Shown piece by piece: positions 9,239 to 18,157 of a stretch of DNA of 64,000 nucleotides; the stretch's first letter is position 1; each line of letters opens with the position of its first letter. The DNA comes from Woeseiaceae bacterium. Lineage in GTDB: Bacteria; Pseudomonadota; Gammaproteobacteria; Steroidobacterales; Woeseiaceae. The DNA is taken from positions 1 through 64,000 of the forward strand of contig JANQLK010000020.1 of NCBI GenBank assembly GCA_028280615.1, read 5' to 3'. The notes under the pieces were generated by a model that did no database searches, was not told the DNA's origin, and was given only the letters and a program-made list of their open reading frames with translations. Both the position numbers and the translations under genes were made by a program.

Positions 9239-10306
9239 ATGGTAAGCAATCGATTCAGGTGTTGTGGAAGTACGCGAGTTTGGTTGTTTGCGCTCGCAAG
9301 CACGGCCCTGCTTGCCTGCGGCGGAGGCGGAGGCGGGGGCGGAAGCGGAGACGGCGGGGGCGGAGATCAGTCCGGCTTTGTCGCAAGCTCGGTGGATAGC
9401 GCTCTCGCTTACGGCGTTGACAATGGCCTGGATGGCGTCTGGGTCTTCGTGGATGATGGCAGTGGCGCGACTGAATTCAAGTTCGCGGGTGTCAGGGATC
9501 GCGCCACGCTTGCCCCCGCCGACGTCAACGACCTCTTCAAAATTGCCAGCATCAGCAAGATGTTCATTGCCGTCAGCGGCATCAAGATGGTGGCAGCGGG
9601 TATCGTGACGCTGGACGACACGTTGGCCTTCTGGCTGCCTGATCTGGCCGCGCACATCGAGAATGCGGACAGCATAACCTTGCGACACTTGTTGCTCCAC
9701 CGCAGCGGCGTGCCTGATTTTGACAGCCAGCCGGGCTTTAGCTGGGACGATGCGCATACCGACGTCGACGCGGTTCTCGGGCTGGTATTGGACCGCCCGA
9801 CCGATTTCGTTCCCGACGCCCGATCGGAGTATTCGAATACCAACTATCTGTTACTGGGTCGCATATTCGACAAGGCGTTGGGTTATCACCACCACCAATT
9901 CATACAAAATGAGATCTTGTCTCCGTTGGGTATGGTGAATACGTACTCACTGCTCGACGACGCCGATATCGGGCTAATGGCCCGAGGGTACTGGAATGGC
10001 GTGGATCGTACCGAGCAGGATTACGTCGTACCCGGCGGTTCAATGGTTTCGACAGCGCAGGAAGTGGGTATCTTTCTGCGTGCGCTCGCCACCGGTGACC
10101 TGCTCGCGCCGAGTGAGCGACAAACCTATGAGTCGCTGTTCGACTTCGGTCACTCCGGCTGGTTGCCCGGATTCCAGAGTAACGCCCGCTACTTGTCAGG
10201 CATGGACACGGTGCTCGTGCAGTTGGTCAACGAAACCGGTGGCGACAGCGAAACCGTGGCGCGGGAGGTTTACGATAGTCTGGTGGTCTATCTCGGCCAA
10301 CGTTAG
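9239..10306 (+). CDS. Serine beta-lactamase-fold hydrolase (class C/esterase family), lipoprotein with glycine linker
   Basis: From the ATG at 9239 the protein has 355 residues; a GTG at 9227 is the alternative, and neither has a clear ribosome site. A signal peptide ends in ALLAC with the lipobox cysteine at residue 27. It is followed by a glycine tether (eight Gly, then SGD and four more Gly). The beta-lactamase/penicillin-binding-protein fold follows: the S-x-x-K nucleophile motif SISK at 104-107, a Y-S-N motif (EYSNTNYLL) and a late HSGW motif in place of KTG/HTG. Such proteins are esterases, peptidases or D-aminopeptidases; antibiotic hydrolysis is not implied. It is probably anchored to a membrane on the periplasmic or outer side. 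Confidence 0.87.
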   Translation: MVSNRFRCCGSTRVWLFALASTALLACGGGGGGGGSGDGGGGDQSGFVASSVDSALAYGVDNGLDGVWVFVDDGSGATEFKFAGVRDRATLAPADVNDLFKIASISKMFIAVSGIKMVAAGIVTLDDTLAFWLPDLAAHIENADSITLRHLLLHRSGVPDFDSQPGFSWDDAHTDVDAVLGLVLDRPTDFVPDARSEYSNTNYLLLGRIFDKALGYHHHQFIQNEILSPLGMVNTYSLLDDADIGLMARGYWNGVDRTEQDYVVPGGSMVSTAQEVGIFLRALATGDLLAPSERQTYESLFDFGHSGWLPGFQSNARYLSGMDTVLVQLVNETGGDSETVAREVYDSLVVYLGQR

Positions 10307-10367
10307 GGACAGCTGACGAGCACGAATGCGCTAAAGACCTCCAGACCGCCACCCGACGGGCGGCGAG

Positions 10368-11039
10368 TCATCTCTTCCAGGCAAGGTGCACGCCGTCGCC
10401 GACCGGAGCAAGGTAGGCCTCGACGCGGGGATCGCTGGAGATTTTCTCGTTCAGCGCCCGAATCGCCTTGGTATCCTCGCTACAGTCGGCCGTGTTCGCG
10501 ACGGAGCCGCCCCATAGTGCGTTGTCGATCACTATGACACCGCCCGCTCGCAGCAGCGCCAAACAGCGCTCATAGTAGCCGTCGTAGCCGTCGTAGCCGG
10601 TCTTGTCCGCGTCGATAAACGCGAAGTCGAAGGATTCGGCGTTCCCACTGGCAAGAATTCCGTCCAGCGTTTCTGCAGCCGGGCCGATTCGCAGATCAAT
10701 CCTGTCGTCGACGCCTGCCTCACGCCAATATTTCAGCGCAATTTCCGTCCATTCTCGATTGATGTCACAGGCAACGATGCGGCCCGTGTCGGGGAGAGCC
10801 AGCGCGGTGATCAACGTGCTGTAGCCGGTGAACACACCCACCTCGATCGTGTTTCGAGCACCGAGGCATCGCAAGAGGAACGTCATAAAGCGCGCCTGGT
10901 CCCAGCCGATCTGCATACCCGCAGCCTCCAGTCGGGAGGTTGCCTCTCTCAGGCGGACGAGCACGGCCGGTTCCTCGGGGAGTAGTGCCGTCAGATATGC
11001 GTCGAGCGCCTCGTCGATTCGAAGGCTGCGTGTGGTCAT
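10368..11039 (-). CDS. SAM-dependent O-methyltransferase (CCoA-OMT family), copy B
   Basis: The 223-residue protein is almost the same as the one at 1643-2305, with the same SAM motif (IEVGVFTGYST) and metal residues. It differs by a three-residue insertion, TGYDGYDGYYERC against TGYDGYYERC, created by an extra 9-base unit near 10578-10605. The ATG at 11039 matches the start of copy A; an ATG six bases upstream (11045) is also possible. The DNA similarity continues upstream of the start for roughly 70-90 bases (about 2306-2380 against 11040-11130) and ends at the stop codon. It must come from a duplication of gene plus promoter. The substrate is unknown for both copies. Confidence 0.9.
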   Translation of the reverse strand: MTTRSLRIDEALDAYLTALLPEEPAVLVRLREATSRLEAAGMQIGWDQARFMTFLLRCLGARNTIEVGVFTGYSTLITALALPDTGRIVACDINREWTEIALKYWREAGVDDRIDLRIGPAAETLDGILASGNAESFDFAFIDADKTGYDGYDGYYERCLALLRAGGVIVIDNALWGGSVANTADCSEDTKAIRALNEKISSDPRVEAYLAPVGDGVHLAWKR

Positions 11040-11177
11040 CTCCATTAACTCCGGAAATCAGTTCGGCGGAAGAGCGAATGATACGCCGCACGGTGCGATT
11101 CGAGGAAGGAGGTTCCAAGCCAGGCTGCGGTCAGCAAGATATCGAGGCGTGTCATGGGCTCAGTAGCACACGTCGCA

Positions 11178-11204
11178 AGCGGACAAAGCGCGCCCCCGCT
11201 GCCG
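11178..11204. repeat. tRNA-3'-end-like repeat, copy 1 (next to terminator)
   Basis: On the plus strand this reads AGCGGACAAAGCG followed by CGCCCCCGCTGCC, resembling a degenerate T-loop and acceptor end of a tRNA. It shares this layout with copies at 12354, 19674 and 23866. Copies 1 and 2 agree at most positions over about 40 bases. Confidence 0.6.
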
Positions 11205-11213
11205 ATAACAGAA

Positions 11214-11233
11214 AAGCCGGCTTCGCGCCGGGT
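11214..11233 (-). terminator. Intrinsic terminator of the esterase gene
   Basis: On the minus strand a CCGGC stem, GCGAA loop and GCCGG stem are followed by CTTTTCTG. It lies about 35 bases after the stop codon at 11268. The hairpin is also possible on the plus strand with a weaker T-run. Confidence 0.65.
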
Positions 11234-11267
11234 TTCCGTGCCCCCCCCAATCAACAGCGGCGAGAAT

Positions 11268-12119
11268 TCACTCGCTTTTTATTTGTGATAACCATCTTAC
11301 GCCACGTACGGCGGTATCGGGGAACGCGGCGGCATGGTCAGAACCTTCGATAATCTCGAGCCCCGCTAGCGTCAGACCCGACTGGCGCCTGCGCTGCAGC
11401 ACAGATACAAAATCTCTGGTGACCGCCATCTTGGCTTCCTCCAGTTCGCCAATCGTCAAAAACACGTTGACGATCAAATCTTGTCGCTCCGAAGCTGTTT
11501 TTGCCTCGAGCTCGTCGAAATATTTGTATATTTCATCGCCTCGACGAAAAGATGGGCTGCCGAGAATGTAGTTCTTGAAAGTACCTGGATGCGCCAAAAG
11601 GACGTACGCGCCAAATTGCCCGCCCAGAGAATACCCGAAGTATGTACGCTCGCCGGGGGCGGCACGATAAGTGCTCTCTACGAAACGAATGACTTCGTTG
11701 CGAATAAAATTCAGATGATTTTCGGCTTGACCGCCTTGATATCTTGCTTGAGTTTCTGGATCGCTATACTCGATTACGGAGTAATCTCGGAATCGGCTGG
11801 CGTGGGCTCGTTCCGGATCGAGATCTTTCTGCCACGAGATTCCAACCAATATCACGTCGGGCATCAAAAACTCGGCGGTGCCGTACAGCATTTCGAAGTG
11901 CCAGCCGGCGTCTGTCGTATAAATCACCGGATACTCGACGTCGGCGTTTTCCGCGTAGCCCTCCGGCAACCTGATATAGAGCTCATACCGTCTATCGGTA
12001 CCGCTTTCCTCAATGGGTATGACCTCAGTTCTCGGTATTTCGTATCGCCTTGGCTCACTGGCCTCAACGCTGACGAAAGTCGACAAAAACAAGAGAATTA
12101 GGACTGGACTCTTCTTCAT
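11268..12119 (-). CDS. Exported esterase of the PF00756 (IroE/Fes/antigen 85-like) family
   Basis: The 283-residue protein has a clear signal peptide (MKKSPVLILLFLSTFVSVEA, cleaved near residue 20). The esterase core contains the strand YPVIYTTDAGWHF, the nucleophile elbow GYSLGGQFG near residue 168, and a terminal GSDHAAAFP with the likely catalytic His. The family includes siderophore esterases and other periplasmic alpha/beta hydrolases that act on aryl or sugar esters. A lower GC content and different codon use than the neighbouring Mrp operon are visible, hinting at a different history. It is monocistronic, bounded by terminators on both sides. Confidence 0.82.
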   Translation of the reverse strand: MKKSPVLILLFLSTFVSVEASEPRRYEIPRTEVIPIEESGTDRRYELYIRLPEGYAENADVEYPVIYTTDAGWHFEMLYGTAEFLMPDVILVGISWQKDLDPERAHASRFRDYSVIEYSDPETQARYQGGQAENHLNFIRNEVIRFVESTYRAAPGERTYFGYSLGGQFGAYVLLAHPGTFKNYILGSPSFRRGDEIYKYFDELEAKTASERQDLIVNVFLTIGELEEAKMAVTRDFVSVLQRRRQSGLTLAGLEIIEGSDHAAAFPDTAVRGVRWLSQIKSE

Positions 12120-12353
12120 AGCACGCCTGTTGAGCTTACGTGGTTGGGCACGGAAAACGGAGAAACGCTTGAGTGTTGGCGGATGATAGCCGGTAGGATT
12201 CTTTCTGCCGTGATCTGCACGGCGCTGACATTTCCCTCATGAGCGGTCGCAACAGCGATCAGCTCAGCCTCATCATACGCGGAGTAGCGCACCTCATTCC
12301 AGATCGCCAGCAGTGGGACCACGGGCACAACGAGTGGCCGTACGTACGTTGCC

Positions 12354-12380
12354 AGCGGACGAATCGAGCCCCCGCTGCCA
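12354..12380. repeat. tRNA-3'-end-like repeat, copy 2 (next to terminator)
   Basis: On the plus strand it reads AGCGGACGAATCGA then GCCCCCGCTGCCA. The GACGAATC part resembles a T-loop (TTCGAATC) and GCCCCCGCTGCCA an acceptor end with CCA. No 5' half of a tRNA is visible. Confidence 0.6.
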
Positions 12381-12382
12381 AC

Positions 12383-12413
12383 ATAAAAAGGGCCGGCCCA
12401 TGGGGACCGGCAT
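12383..12413 (-). terminator. Intrinsic terminator of the Mrp operon
   Basis: On the minus strand GCCGGTCC and GGGCCGGC form an eight-base-pair stem closed by a short CCAT loop, followed by CCTTTTTA. It sits about 45 bases after the last operon stop codon at 12456. Confidence 0.85.
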
Positions 12414-12455
12414 TTCCATTCTCGTTTTGAAATGCGGAGGAATCGCGCGCCGAGC

Positions 12456-14192
12456 CTACCTCCCGGCGAGCAAGGCAAGAACGGCCCCCAGCAGGACAGC
12501 CAGAACCAGCGCAATCCGCCAGCGGTTGAACAACGCCTCGGTAATACTCGTGCTCTGAATCAGAGCCCATGTTCGGCCGCGTCCTGCAGCCGCTGCCCGT
12601 CGAATCCGTTCGTGCATCGGGCGCATCAGTCCGATTGTCGATGCAGCCGCATCCCGTACCCGGAGTGCGAGCCGCTCGAAGGGCATCAGCACATCGCCTG
12701 CAGGAATCTCTGGGATGCTCGGGCGCCCTGCGCGCCGCCAGGCCCGGATTGCCAGCAACGCAATGGCGAGCGCGGCGCCCAGCAACCACAGGCTCTCGAT
12801 GAGCTTGGGTAGGGTCCAGGTAAAGCCGCTAGCCGGCGTCAGCCACAGCGGCAGGAGCAGCACGAGCAACACGGACACGCACCAGATCAGCCATGGCCCC
12901 CTGCCGACCTGCGGTTCCGGATCAGCGGGGCTCCGGTCCGCGACGACCAGGAATCTGGCCATTAGCAGCGCGGTCGCGACGGACGTAAGCGAGAGAAGAA
13001 GCTGCATAACACCTGCCCACCGCCCGGGTAGAGCCGTTCCGCCGGCGACAAGAATCGATTTCGCGACCATCCCGCTGGTGAAGGGCGCGCCGGCCAGCGC
13101 GAGGGACGGCACTGCGAGGCCGGTGACCAGCCATCGCCGTCGGGCGGCGCTCATGCCCGTGGCGCCGAGGCCGGCACCGAGAAACAGCGCACTCTTGGCA
13201 AGACCGTGATGTAGCGCGAAGAAGGCAATCGCGACGCTCAGCGTCTGTGACAACGCGGGCTCGAGCAGCGCCATGCCGATGCCGACCGTCATGATGCCCA
13301 TCTGGCTGATGCTCGAGTAGGCGAGAATCACCTTCGGTTCGCGCTGGTCCATGCCGACAATCGCGCCGTAGAACGCCGCGGCAAAGCCGAGCCCGATACA
13401 CGCGCTGCCCCATTCGGGCAATGGCCACTCGCCGACCGGGAGAAACCGTAACCAACCGACGAGACCCGTGACGATTATCGTCCCGGAGAGCACCGCGCTG
13501 GCGGGTGCCGGCGCCACGGGGTGTGCGAGGGGCAACCACACGTGCAGGATCAAGACGCCCGCCTTGATGCCGAAGCCGAGGAATGCGAGCGCGATGATCA
13601 GATTGGGAAGCGGAAGGGCGTCGAACCCCGTTCGCACTGCCGCGAAGTCGGTGCTGCCAATCGTGCCGGCCGCGAGCATCAGGGTTAAGGCAAGCGCTGC
13701 CTCGCCGATCGCGACGAGCACGAGATAGACGTTCGCCGCAAGTCGTGCCTTGCGCGTGAGTTCGTGTGCAATGAGCCCGTAAGCGGCGAAGCTCATCAGG
13801 GCGAAGAACGCGTAGAAGCTGGGCATGTCCTGGGCGACGAGCGTGCCCAGGTTGCCCGACATGGTCAGGAGGAAGAGGGCGAAAAACCGTTCTCGACCCG
13901 GCTCACGGCGAATCCATCCGAATGCGAAACCGCTGGCCAGCAGCCATACGGCGGCCGTGAACAACAGAAAGACGGCGTCGGCCACGTTGACGCCGAACCG
14001 TGTGCCGAGCAGCAGCCAAGGGTAGGAGCACTCCTGCAACAATGGGGGAAACAAGCCGACGCCGAGGGCAGGCACGGCGCCTGAGACGGCGAGCACGCCA
14101 CCGAGGCGGCGTTTGTTTAGCACCAGCGTCACGATTGCCAGAAGCCCAGGCCACAACGGCACGAGCAGCAGTATGATGGCGGTCGTCGTCAT
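12456..14192 (-). CDS. MrpD/NuoL-M-like proton-translocating antiporter subunit with C-terminal extension (third D subunit)
   Basis: The protein (578 aa) is a polytopic member of the proton-conducting family PF00361. The core carries the conserved helix residues of NuoL/M/N and MrpD: a Lys in FLGFGIKAGVLILHVWLPLAHP and a second Lys in HHGLAKSALFLGAG, with AYSSISQMG between. After about residue 430 there is an extra amphipathic and membrane segment absent from normal MrpD, ending in two hydrophobic helices. It therefore resembles HyfB or NuoL-like subunits more than plain MrpD. The ATG at 14192 overlaps the stop of the preceding gene by four bases (ATGA). It is the last gene of the operon. Confidence 0.88.
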   Translation of the reverse strand: MTTTAIILLLVPLWPGLLAIVTLVLNKRRLGGVLAVSGAVPALGVGLFPPLLQECSYPWLLLGTRFGVNVADAVFLLFTAAVWLLASGFAFGWIRREPGRERFFALFLLTMSGNLGTLVAQDMPSFYAFFALMSFAAYGLIAHELTRKARLAANVYLVLVAIGEAALALTLMLAAGTIGSTDFAAVRTGFDALPLPNLIIALAFLGFGIKAGVLILHVWLPLAHPVAPAPASAVLSGTIIVTGLVGWLRFLPVGEWPLPEWGSACIGLGFAAAFYGAIVGMDQREPKVILAYSSISQMGIMTVGIGMALLEPALSQTLSVAIAFFALHHGLAKSALFLGAGLGATGMSAARRRWLVTGLAVPSLALAGAPFTSGMVAKSILVAGGTALPGRWAGVMQLLLSLTSVATALLMARFLVVADRSPADPEPQVGRGPWLIWCVSVLLVLLLPLWLTPASGFTWTLPKLIESLWLLGAALAIALLAIRAWRRAGRPSIPEIPAGDVLMPFERLALRVRDAAASTIGLMRPMHERIRRAAAAGRGRTWALIQSTSITEALFNRWRIALVLAVLLGAVLALLAGR

Positions 14193-15685
14193 GGCGAATA
14201 CTGCCGTTCTGCAACCAGCCGCGCCCACTCGAGCGGGCTGTAGGGCGTGGAAGCGAGAAGGCCAACCGCCAACGACGCGGCCGCCGTGAACAAGGTTGGC
14301 AACAGCAGGACGAGCGACGTCTCCGCCCGGAGGAACGATCGCTCGTGTGGCCAGTCGGTCGGCGGCGCCTCGAACCAGGCGTTGCGGAGTATCGGCAAAA
14401 AGTACATGGCGTTGAGCAAACTCGATGCCGCGAGCAACCAGACGACCCATGACGCGCCACCATCAATGGCGCCGATCCCGAGATACCATTTGGTAATGAA
14501 GCCGGCCAAAGGCGGTGCCCCGATCATGCCGAAAGCGCAAAGCGTAAACGCCGCCATGGTCCAGGGCATGCGCCGGCCGACACCCTTCATATCACGGATC
14601 TCGTGGACACCGAGGGTCTCGGCAAGATTGCCGGCCGCGAAGAAGAGCGTGATTTTCATGAGACCCTGGTGCACGAGGTGGACGATGCCGCCGGTGGCCG
14701 CAACGGGACTGCCGAGCGTGATGCCGAGTGCGATGAAAGAGAGCTGGCTTACGGTCGAATACGCGAGCAGGCGCTTCAGGTTACTTTGCGCCAGAGCGCG
14801 AAGCGATCCGTAGACAATAGTGATCGCCGCAAAGACGGCGAGGCCTTGCGCGAAGCCCTGGCTGGTGGCGACGTCGATGCCGTAGACGCTGAAGACGACG
14901 CGCATTAGACCGAACGCGCCAACCTTGACGACGGCGACCGCGTGCAGGAGGGCGGACACCGGTGCCGGTGCGATCATTGCCGTTGGCAACCAGCCGTGCA
15001 GCGGTACCAGCGCTGCCTTGACGCCGATTCCGGCCACCAGAGTCACGAAAATGACGCACAACGTACGGGCCTGGTCGTCGACAAAGGGCGCGACGAAGCC
15101 ACCTGCTGCAAACTCGAGTGTGCCGGTTACGTTGTACAACCAGATCGTGGCGATCGTGGCCAAAGCACCGCCACCGAGCGTATAGGCAAGATACACGCGG
15201 CCGGCACGCCGCGCCGCGTCGGTTTCCCTGTGGACGACGAGGGGATACGTCGAGAGCGTCAGCAACTCGTAGAAGATCAGGAACGTCATCAGGTTGCCGG
15301 CAAGTGCGGCACCGACCGTCGCCGTGACGCAGATACTGAAGAAGCCGAAGAAGCGGCTGCGATGGGGTGAGTCCTCCAGATAGCCGACAGCGTAGATGGT
15401 GGTGACCAGCCACAGCAACGCGGATAGGCCAATGAAAAACAGCGCCAGTTCGCCGCTGCGCAGCACGAAATCGATGCCAGGTAGCATCGCGACGCGGAAC
15501 TCGTAGTGCACGCCTTCGCCGCTCTTCCATACCATCCAGACTACCAGTACGAGCTTGAGCACGGCGCCGGCGATGTTGAGGGTGGATCGCAGGTTCCGGT
15601 TTCGTTCCGGCAACGCGAATATGACCAGTCCAGGCACCAATGAGCTGCCGAGTACGAACAGTGGGAGAAACTCTGGCCAGTTCAC
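14189..15685 (-). CDS. mrpD: Na+/H+ antiporter subunit MrpD-like (second D subunit)
   Basis: The start is the GTG at 15685, which overlaps the previous stop by four bases; longer frames upstream only read through the neighbour. The 498-residue protein has about 14 hydrophobic segments and the PF00361 core. It contains the membrane Glu in LIFYELLTLSTYPLV, the Lys helix GIGVKAALVPLHGWLPTAM, AYSTVSQLSFIALG and the HQGLMKITLFFAAGN helix. In Mrp complexes the D subunit is a likely proton channel arm. It lies second from the end of a nine-gene operon. Confidence 0.9.
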   Translation of the reverse strand: MNWPEFLPLFVLGSSLVPGLVIFALPERNRNLRSTLNIAGAVLKLVLVVWMVWKSGEGVHYEFRVAMLPGIDFVLRSGELALFFIGLSALLWLVTTIYAVGYLEDSPHRSRFFGFFSICVTATVGAALAGNLMTFLIFYELLTLSTYPLVVHRETDAARRAGRVYLAYTLGGGALATIATIWLYNVTGTLEFAAGGFVAPFVDDQARTLCVIFVTLVAGIGVKAALVPLHGWLPTAMIAPAPVSALLHAVAVVKVGAFGLMRVVFSVYGIDVATSQGFAQGLAVFAAITIVYGSLRALAQSNLKRLLAYSTVSQLSFIALGITLGSPVAATGGIVHLVHQGLMKITLFFAAGNLAETLGVHEIRDMKGVGRRMPWTMAAFTLCAFGMIGAPPLAGFITKWYLGIGAIDGGASWVVWLLAASSLLNAMYFLPILRNAWFEAPPTDWPHERSFLRAETSLVLLLPTLFTAAASLAVGLLASTPYSPLEWARLVAERQYSP

Positions 15686-17142
15686 GGGGCTTGAACCGGC
15701 GCGACGTTTGGAGCAAGGGTAGACAACTCGATGATCTCGAGAAGCGGAGCCGCGATCAGACCGAGTAACAGGGCGAGCAGCGAGAGCAGGAACGGAACCC
15801 ACGCCATCGCGGTCGTGATTTGTACCCCACCCTCGAACCCGTGTTTCGGCGTGAAGGCATGGCCGACTACGCGAAACACATACGCGGCAGACATGAGGCT
15901 TCCCGCAACGACGACCACGGCCCAACCCCATGCGCCGCTCTCGAACGCCGCGCCGATGAGCAGCCACTTGGCGATGAAGCCGCCGCTTGGCGGAAGACCC
16001 ATGATACAGACACCGCCGATGCCGAACGTCGCCAGGGTGAGAGGCAGCCGCCACGCGATGCGATCCAGCTCCTGGATGCGGTCGTGTCCGAGACACATGA
16101 GAACATTGCCCGCGGCGAGAAACATGGCTGCTTTCGCCAGAGCGTGCGTGAGTACGAAAACGGTCACGGCATTGAGAGCGCCGCCGGCCTGTGACAACGG
16201 AAACCACATGAACAGATATCCGAGCTGCGCGACGGTAGAGTAGGCAACGAGTAGTTTCAGTCGTTCCTGGCGCAATGCCTGCAAGGAACCCCAGAGGATC
16301 GCGGCGGACCCCATCAGACCGAGCAAATCAGGTACTGGCTGCGGCGTGTCCTGGAAAGGGCCGAGCCACAGTCGTAACAGTACATAGAACGGCGCTTTCA
16401 CCACCAGCCCTGACAGCAGTGCGCTCACCGGCGCCGGTGCTTCCGAATGCGCCCGGGGAAGCCAGAAATGCAGCGGGAATAGCGCGCCCTTGACGGCCAG
16501 TCCGGCCGTCATTAGTCCAAGGGCGGCCCATGGTGGAGCCTCGTCGCGGGCGGCGTCGGCCAGCATGGAGAGGTCGAGAGCGCCGTATGAATGGTAGAGA
16601 AACGCGACGCCGAGCAGGAACCCCATAGAAGCGACGAGACTCGCCAGGAGGTAGCGTAGGGCGGCGGCTACGGCGGCCGTATCGGCGCCGAGTGCCACCA
16701 GCGCGACGGCGGACAGGCTGAGCAATTCGAGCGCGACGTACAGGTTGAACACGTCGGCGGAAAGGTATAGCCCGTTGAGCGCGGCATGTAAAAAGAAGAT
16801 CAGCGGCCAAAACGATCCCTGGATGCCGGTCCGCGCCAGGTAGGCCGGAGCGTAGAACGTTATGGACAAGATGATGACCGATGTCGCAGCGATCAGAATA
16901 CCGCTCAATGGGTCTGCGTATAGATCAATGCCGAGCGGCGCGCCCCAGCCGCCGAGCGCGTGCCTCAGTGGCCGATCCGTGACGGCATCGAGCAGCATCA
17001 AGGCCGCGGCGGTGGTGAGAATGGCATTGCCGATGGCAAGCCGGGCCGCGACACGCGGCGCCAGGAGTGCAGCGATGGCCGCGGCGAGCGGCGAGACGAT
17101 CAGGAGGACGGCCCAAATCGCGCCCTGATCCATGGGATTCAC
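15682..17142 (-). CDS. mrpD: Na+/H+ antiporter subunit MrpD-like (first D subunit)
   Basis: The protein has 486 residues if the GTG at 17142 is used, with a GAGG ribosome site six or so bases before it; an in-frame ATG at 17133 would remove three residues. The PF00361 core is intact: Glu in LYVALELLSLSAVALVAL, the Lys helix GLAVKGALFPLHFWLPRAHSE, AYSTVAQLGYLF and HALAKAAMFLAAGN. It is inner-membrane embedded and forms part of the ion-pumping module. It follows mrpC by nine bases. Confidence 0.92.
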   Translation of the reverse strand: MNPMDQGAIWAVLLIVSPLAAAIAALLAPRVAARLAIGNAILTTAAALMLLDAVTDRPLRHALGGWGAPLGIDLYADPLSGILIAATSVIILSITFYAPAYLARTGIQGSFWPLIFFLHAALNGLYLSADVFNLYVALELLSLSAVALVALGADTAAVAAALRYLLASLVASMGFLLGVAFLYHSYGALDLSMLADAARDEAPPWAALGLMTAGLAVKGALFPLHFWLPRAHSEAPAPVSALLSGLVVKAPFYVLLRLWLGPFQDTPQPVPDLLGLMGSAAILWGSLQALRQERLKLLVAYSTVAQLGYLFMWFPLSQAGGALNAVTVFVLTHALAKAAMFLAAGNVLMCLGHDRIQELDRIAWRLPLTLATFGIGGVCIMGLPPSGGFIAKWLLIGAAFESGAWGWAVVVVAGSLMSAAYVFRVVGHAFTPKHGFEGGVQITTAMAWVPFLLSLLALLLGLIAAPLLEIIELSTLAPNVAPVQAP

Positions 17143-17151
17143 CGGCCGCCT

Positions 17152-17454
17152 CTAGCGCTCGTCGTCGAAGCGCTGCGCGCGGTCGGTGTGCCGTAGTCGA
17201 ATGATGAGAACGATGGCCAAAGCGGTGCCTGAGACTGCGACTACGATACCGGTGATGACCATCGCGTGAGGTACCGGATCGAACGCGTTTCCGGGTGCCC
17301 TGCGAGCGAGTGCAACGAGAACGAGGAACACACCGCTGCTCATCACGTTGATGGCGAGAACGCGGCGCAGGGAATCCTCATTGACGATGACGGCGTGGAG
17401 CGCAATGCAGAACAAAGCGATGCCGACGAGCGCATAGAGGGCCGGTATGGTCAT
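17152..17454 (-). CDS. mrpC: Na+/H+ antiporter subunit MrpC (NuoK-like)
   Basis: This 100-residue protein has three hydrophobic helices and matches MrpC/NuoK in length and order. A conserved acidic residue lies after the first helix (VIVNEDSLRRVLAINVMSSG), and a PHAMVITGIVVAVS segment marks the third helix. The ATG at 17454 follows the mrpB-like gene by 16 bases; the longer frame to 17523 is not used. It contributes to the proton path of the membrane complex. Confidence 0.92.
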   Translation of the reverse strand: MTIPALYALVGIALFCIALHAVIVNEDSLRRVLAINVMSSGVFLVLVALARRAPGNAFDPVPHAMVITGIVVAVSGTALAIVLIIRLRHTDRAQRFDDER

Positions 17455-17470
17455 TGCCCGTCCCGGTCCG

Positions 17471-18157
17471 TCATGGCGTTGCGCCGCCGCGAAGCACACT
17501 GACAAACACGACGAGCAACGCAAGCGTGATAGAGATCAGCGCGCCGATCTCGAGCGAGAGCACGACCTTCGCTGCGCTCTGCCCCGAGTAGCCGAGGAAT
17601 GCATCTGCAACCGCCAGTCCGGTGACGCCCACGACGAGAAACACGGCGAGGCCGATCGTAAGGCCGATCCGTATCGGCAGACCTTCCTCCGGCAGCTGCC
17701 ACTCGCGGTGGGCGAGAATCAGCAGGATGCCGGCCGCCGTGAGAACCGCGCCGGCCTGGAACGCCCCTCCGGGCGCGTCGGCGCCGGACCAGAGTAGATA
17801 ACCCGCGATCAGGATCATCACGGGCACTAGTACCTGGCGGAGCAACGTCAAAACGTCGCCGCCCGGCCGCACGATGGGCGCGTCGTCGGCACGCAACGCC
17901 CGGGTCGCTGTTGCGGCGAGCAGAAGGACCGCTATCTCCAGCAAGGTGTCGTAGGCGCGGAAATTGAGCAGCGTCGCGGTCACCGGATTGCTCACGCCGA
18001 TCTGACCGAGTTCGGCGTCGACTTCTGCCGAGAGCCCTGCAGCGCCCGGCGGCAAGCCCAGGGTCGCGGAGGCGAGACCGACGAAGACCAAGATGATGAC
18101 GAGCACGAGCAGCGCGCGCGACAGCCGCTGCAGGGGGCGGGCTTTAGCGCGGTTCAC
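17471..18157 (-). CDS. mrpB: MrpA C-terminal/MbhE-like segment fused to MrpB domain
   Basis: The 228-residue protein joins two modules. The first ~90 residues have a helix, an extracytoplasmic stretch and the phrase NFRAYDTLLEIAVLLLAATA, as in the MrpA C-terminus or MbhE. Residues ~100-225 are a MnhB domain (PF04039) with SGADAPGGAFQAGAVLTAAGILL. In standard Mrp operons these parts are the tail of the large MrpA and the separate MrpB. Here, as in Mbh-type and MrpEFGBBCDD clusters, they are detached from the MrpA core. It overlaps the gene before it by 14 bases. Confidence 0.85.
   Translation of the reverse strand: MNRAKARPLQRLSRALLVLVIILVFVGLASATLGLPPGAAGLSAEVDAELGQIGVSNPVTATLLNFRAYDTLLEIAVLLLAATATRALRADDAPIVRPGGDVLTLLRQVLVPVMILIAGYLLWSGADAPGGAFQAGAVLTAAGILLILAHREWQLPEEGLPIRIGLTIGLAVFLVVGVTGLAVADAFLGYSGQSAAKVVLSLEIGALISITLALLVVFVSVLRGGATP

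Noticed and set aside
12116..12514. 132-codon minus-strand frame between the esterase and Mrp operon
   Set aside because: It runs through the terminator and the tRNA-like repeat. The GSGGSIRPLAT stretch is of the kind produced by reading tRNA-like sequence in reverse, so it is not a protein.
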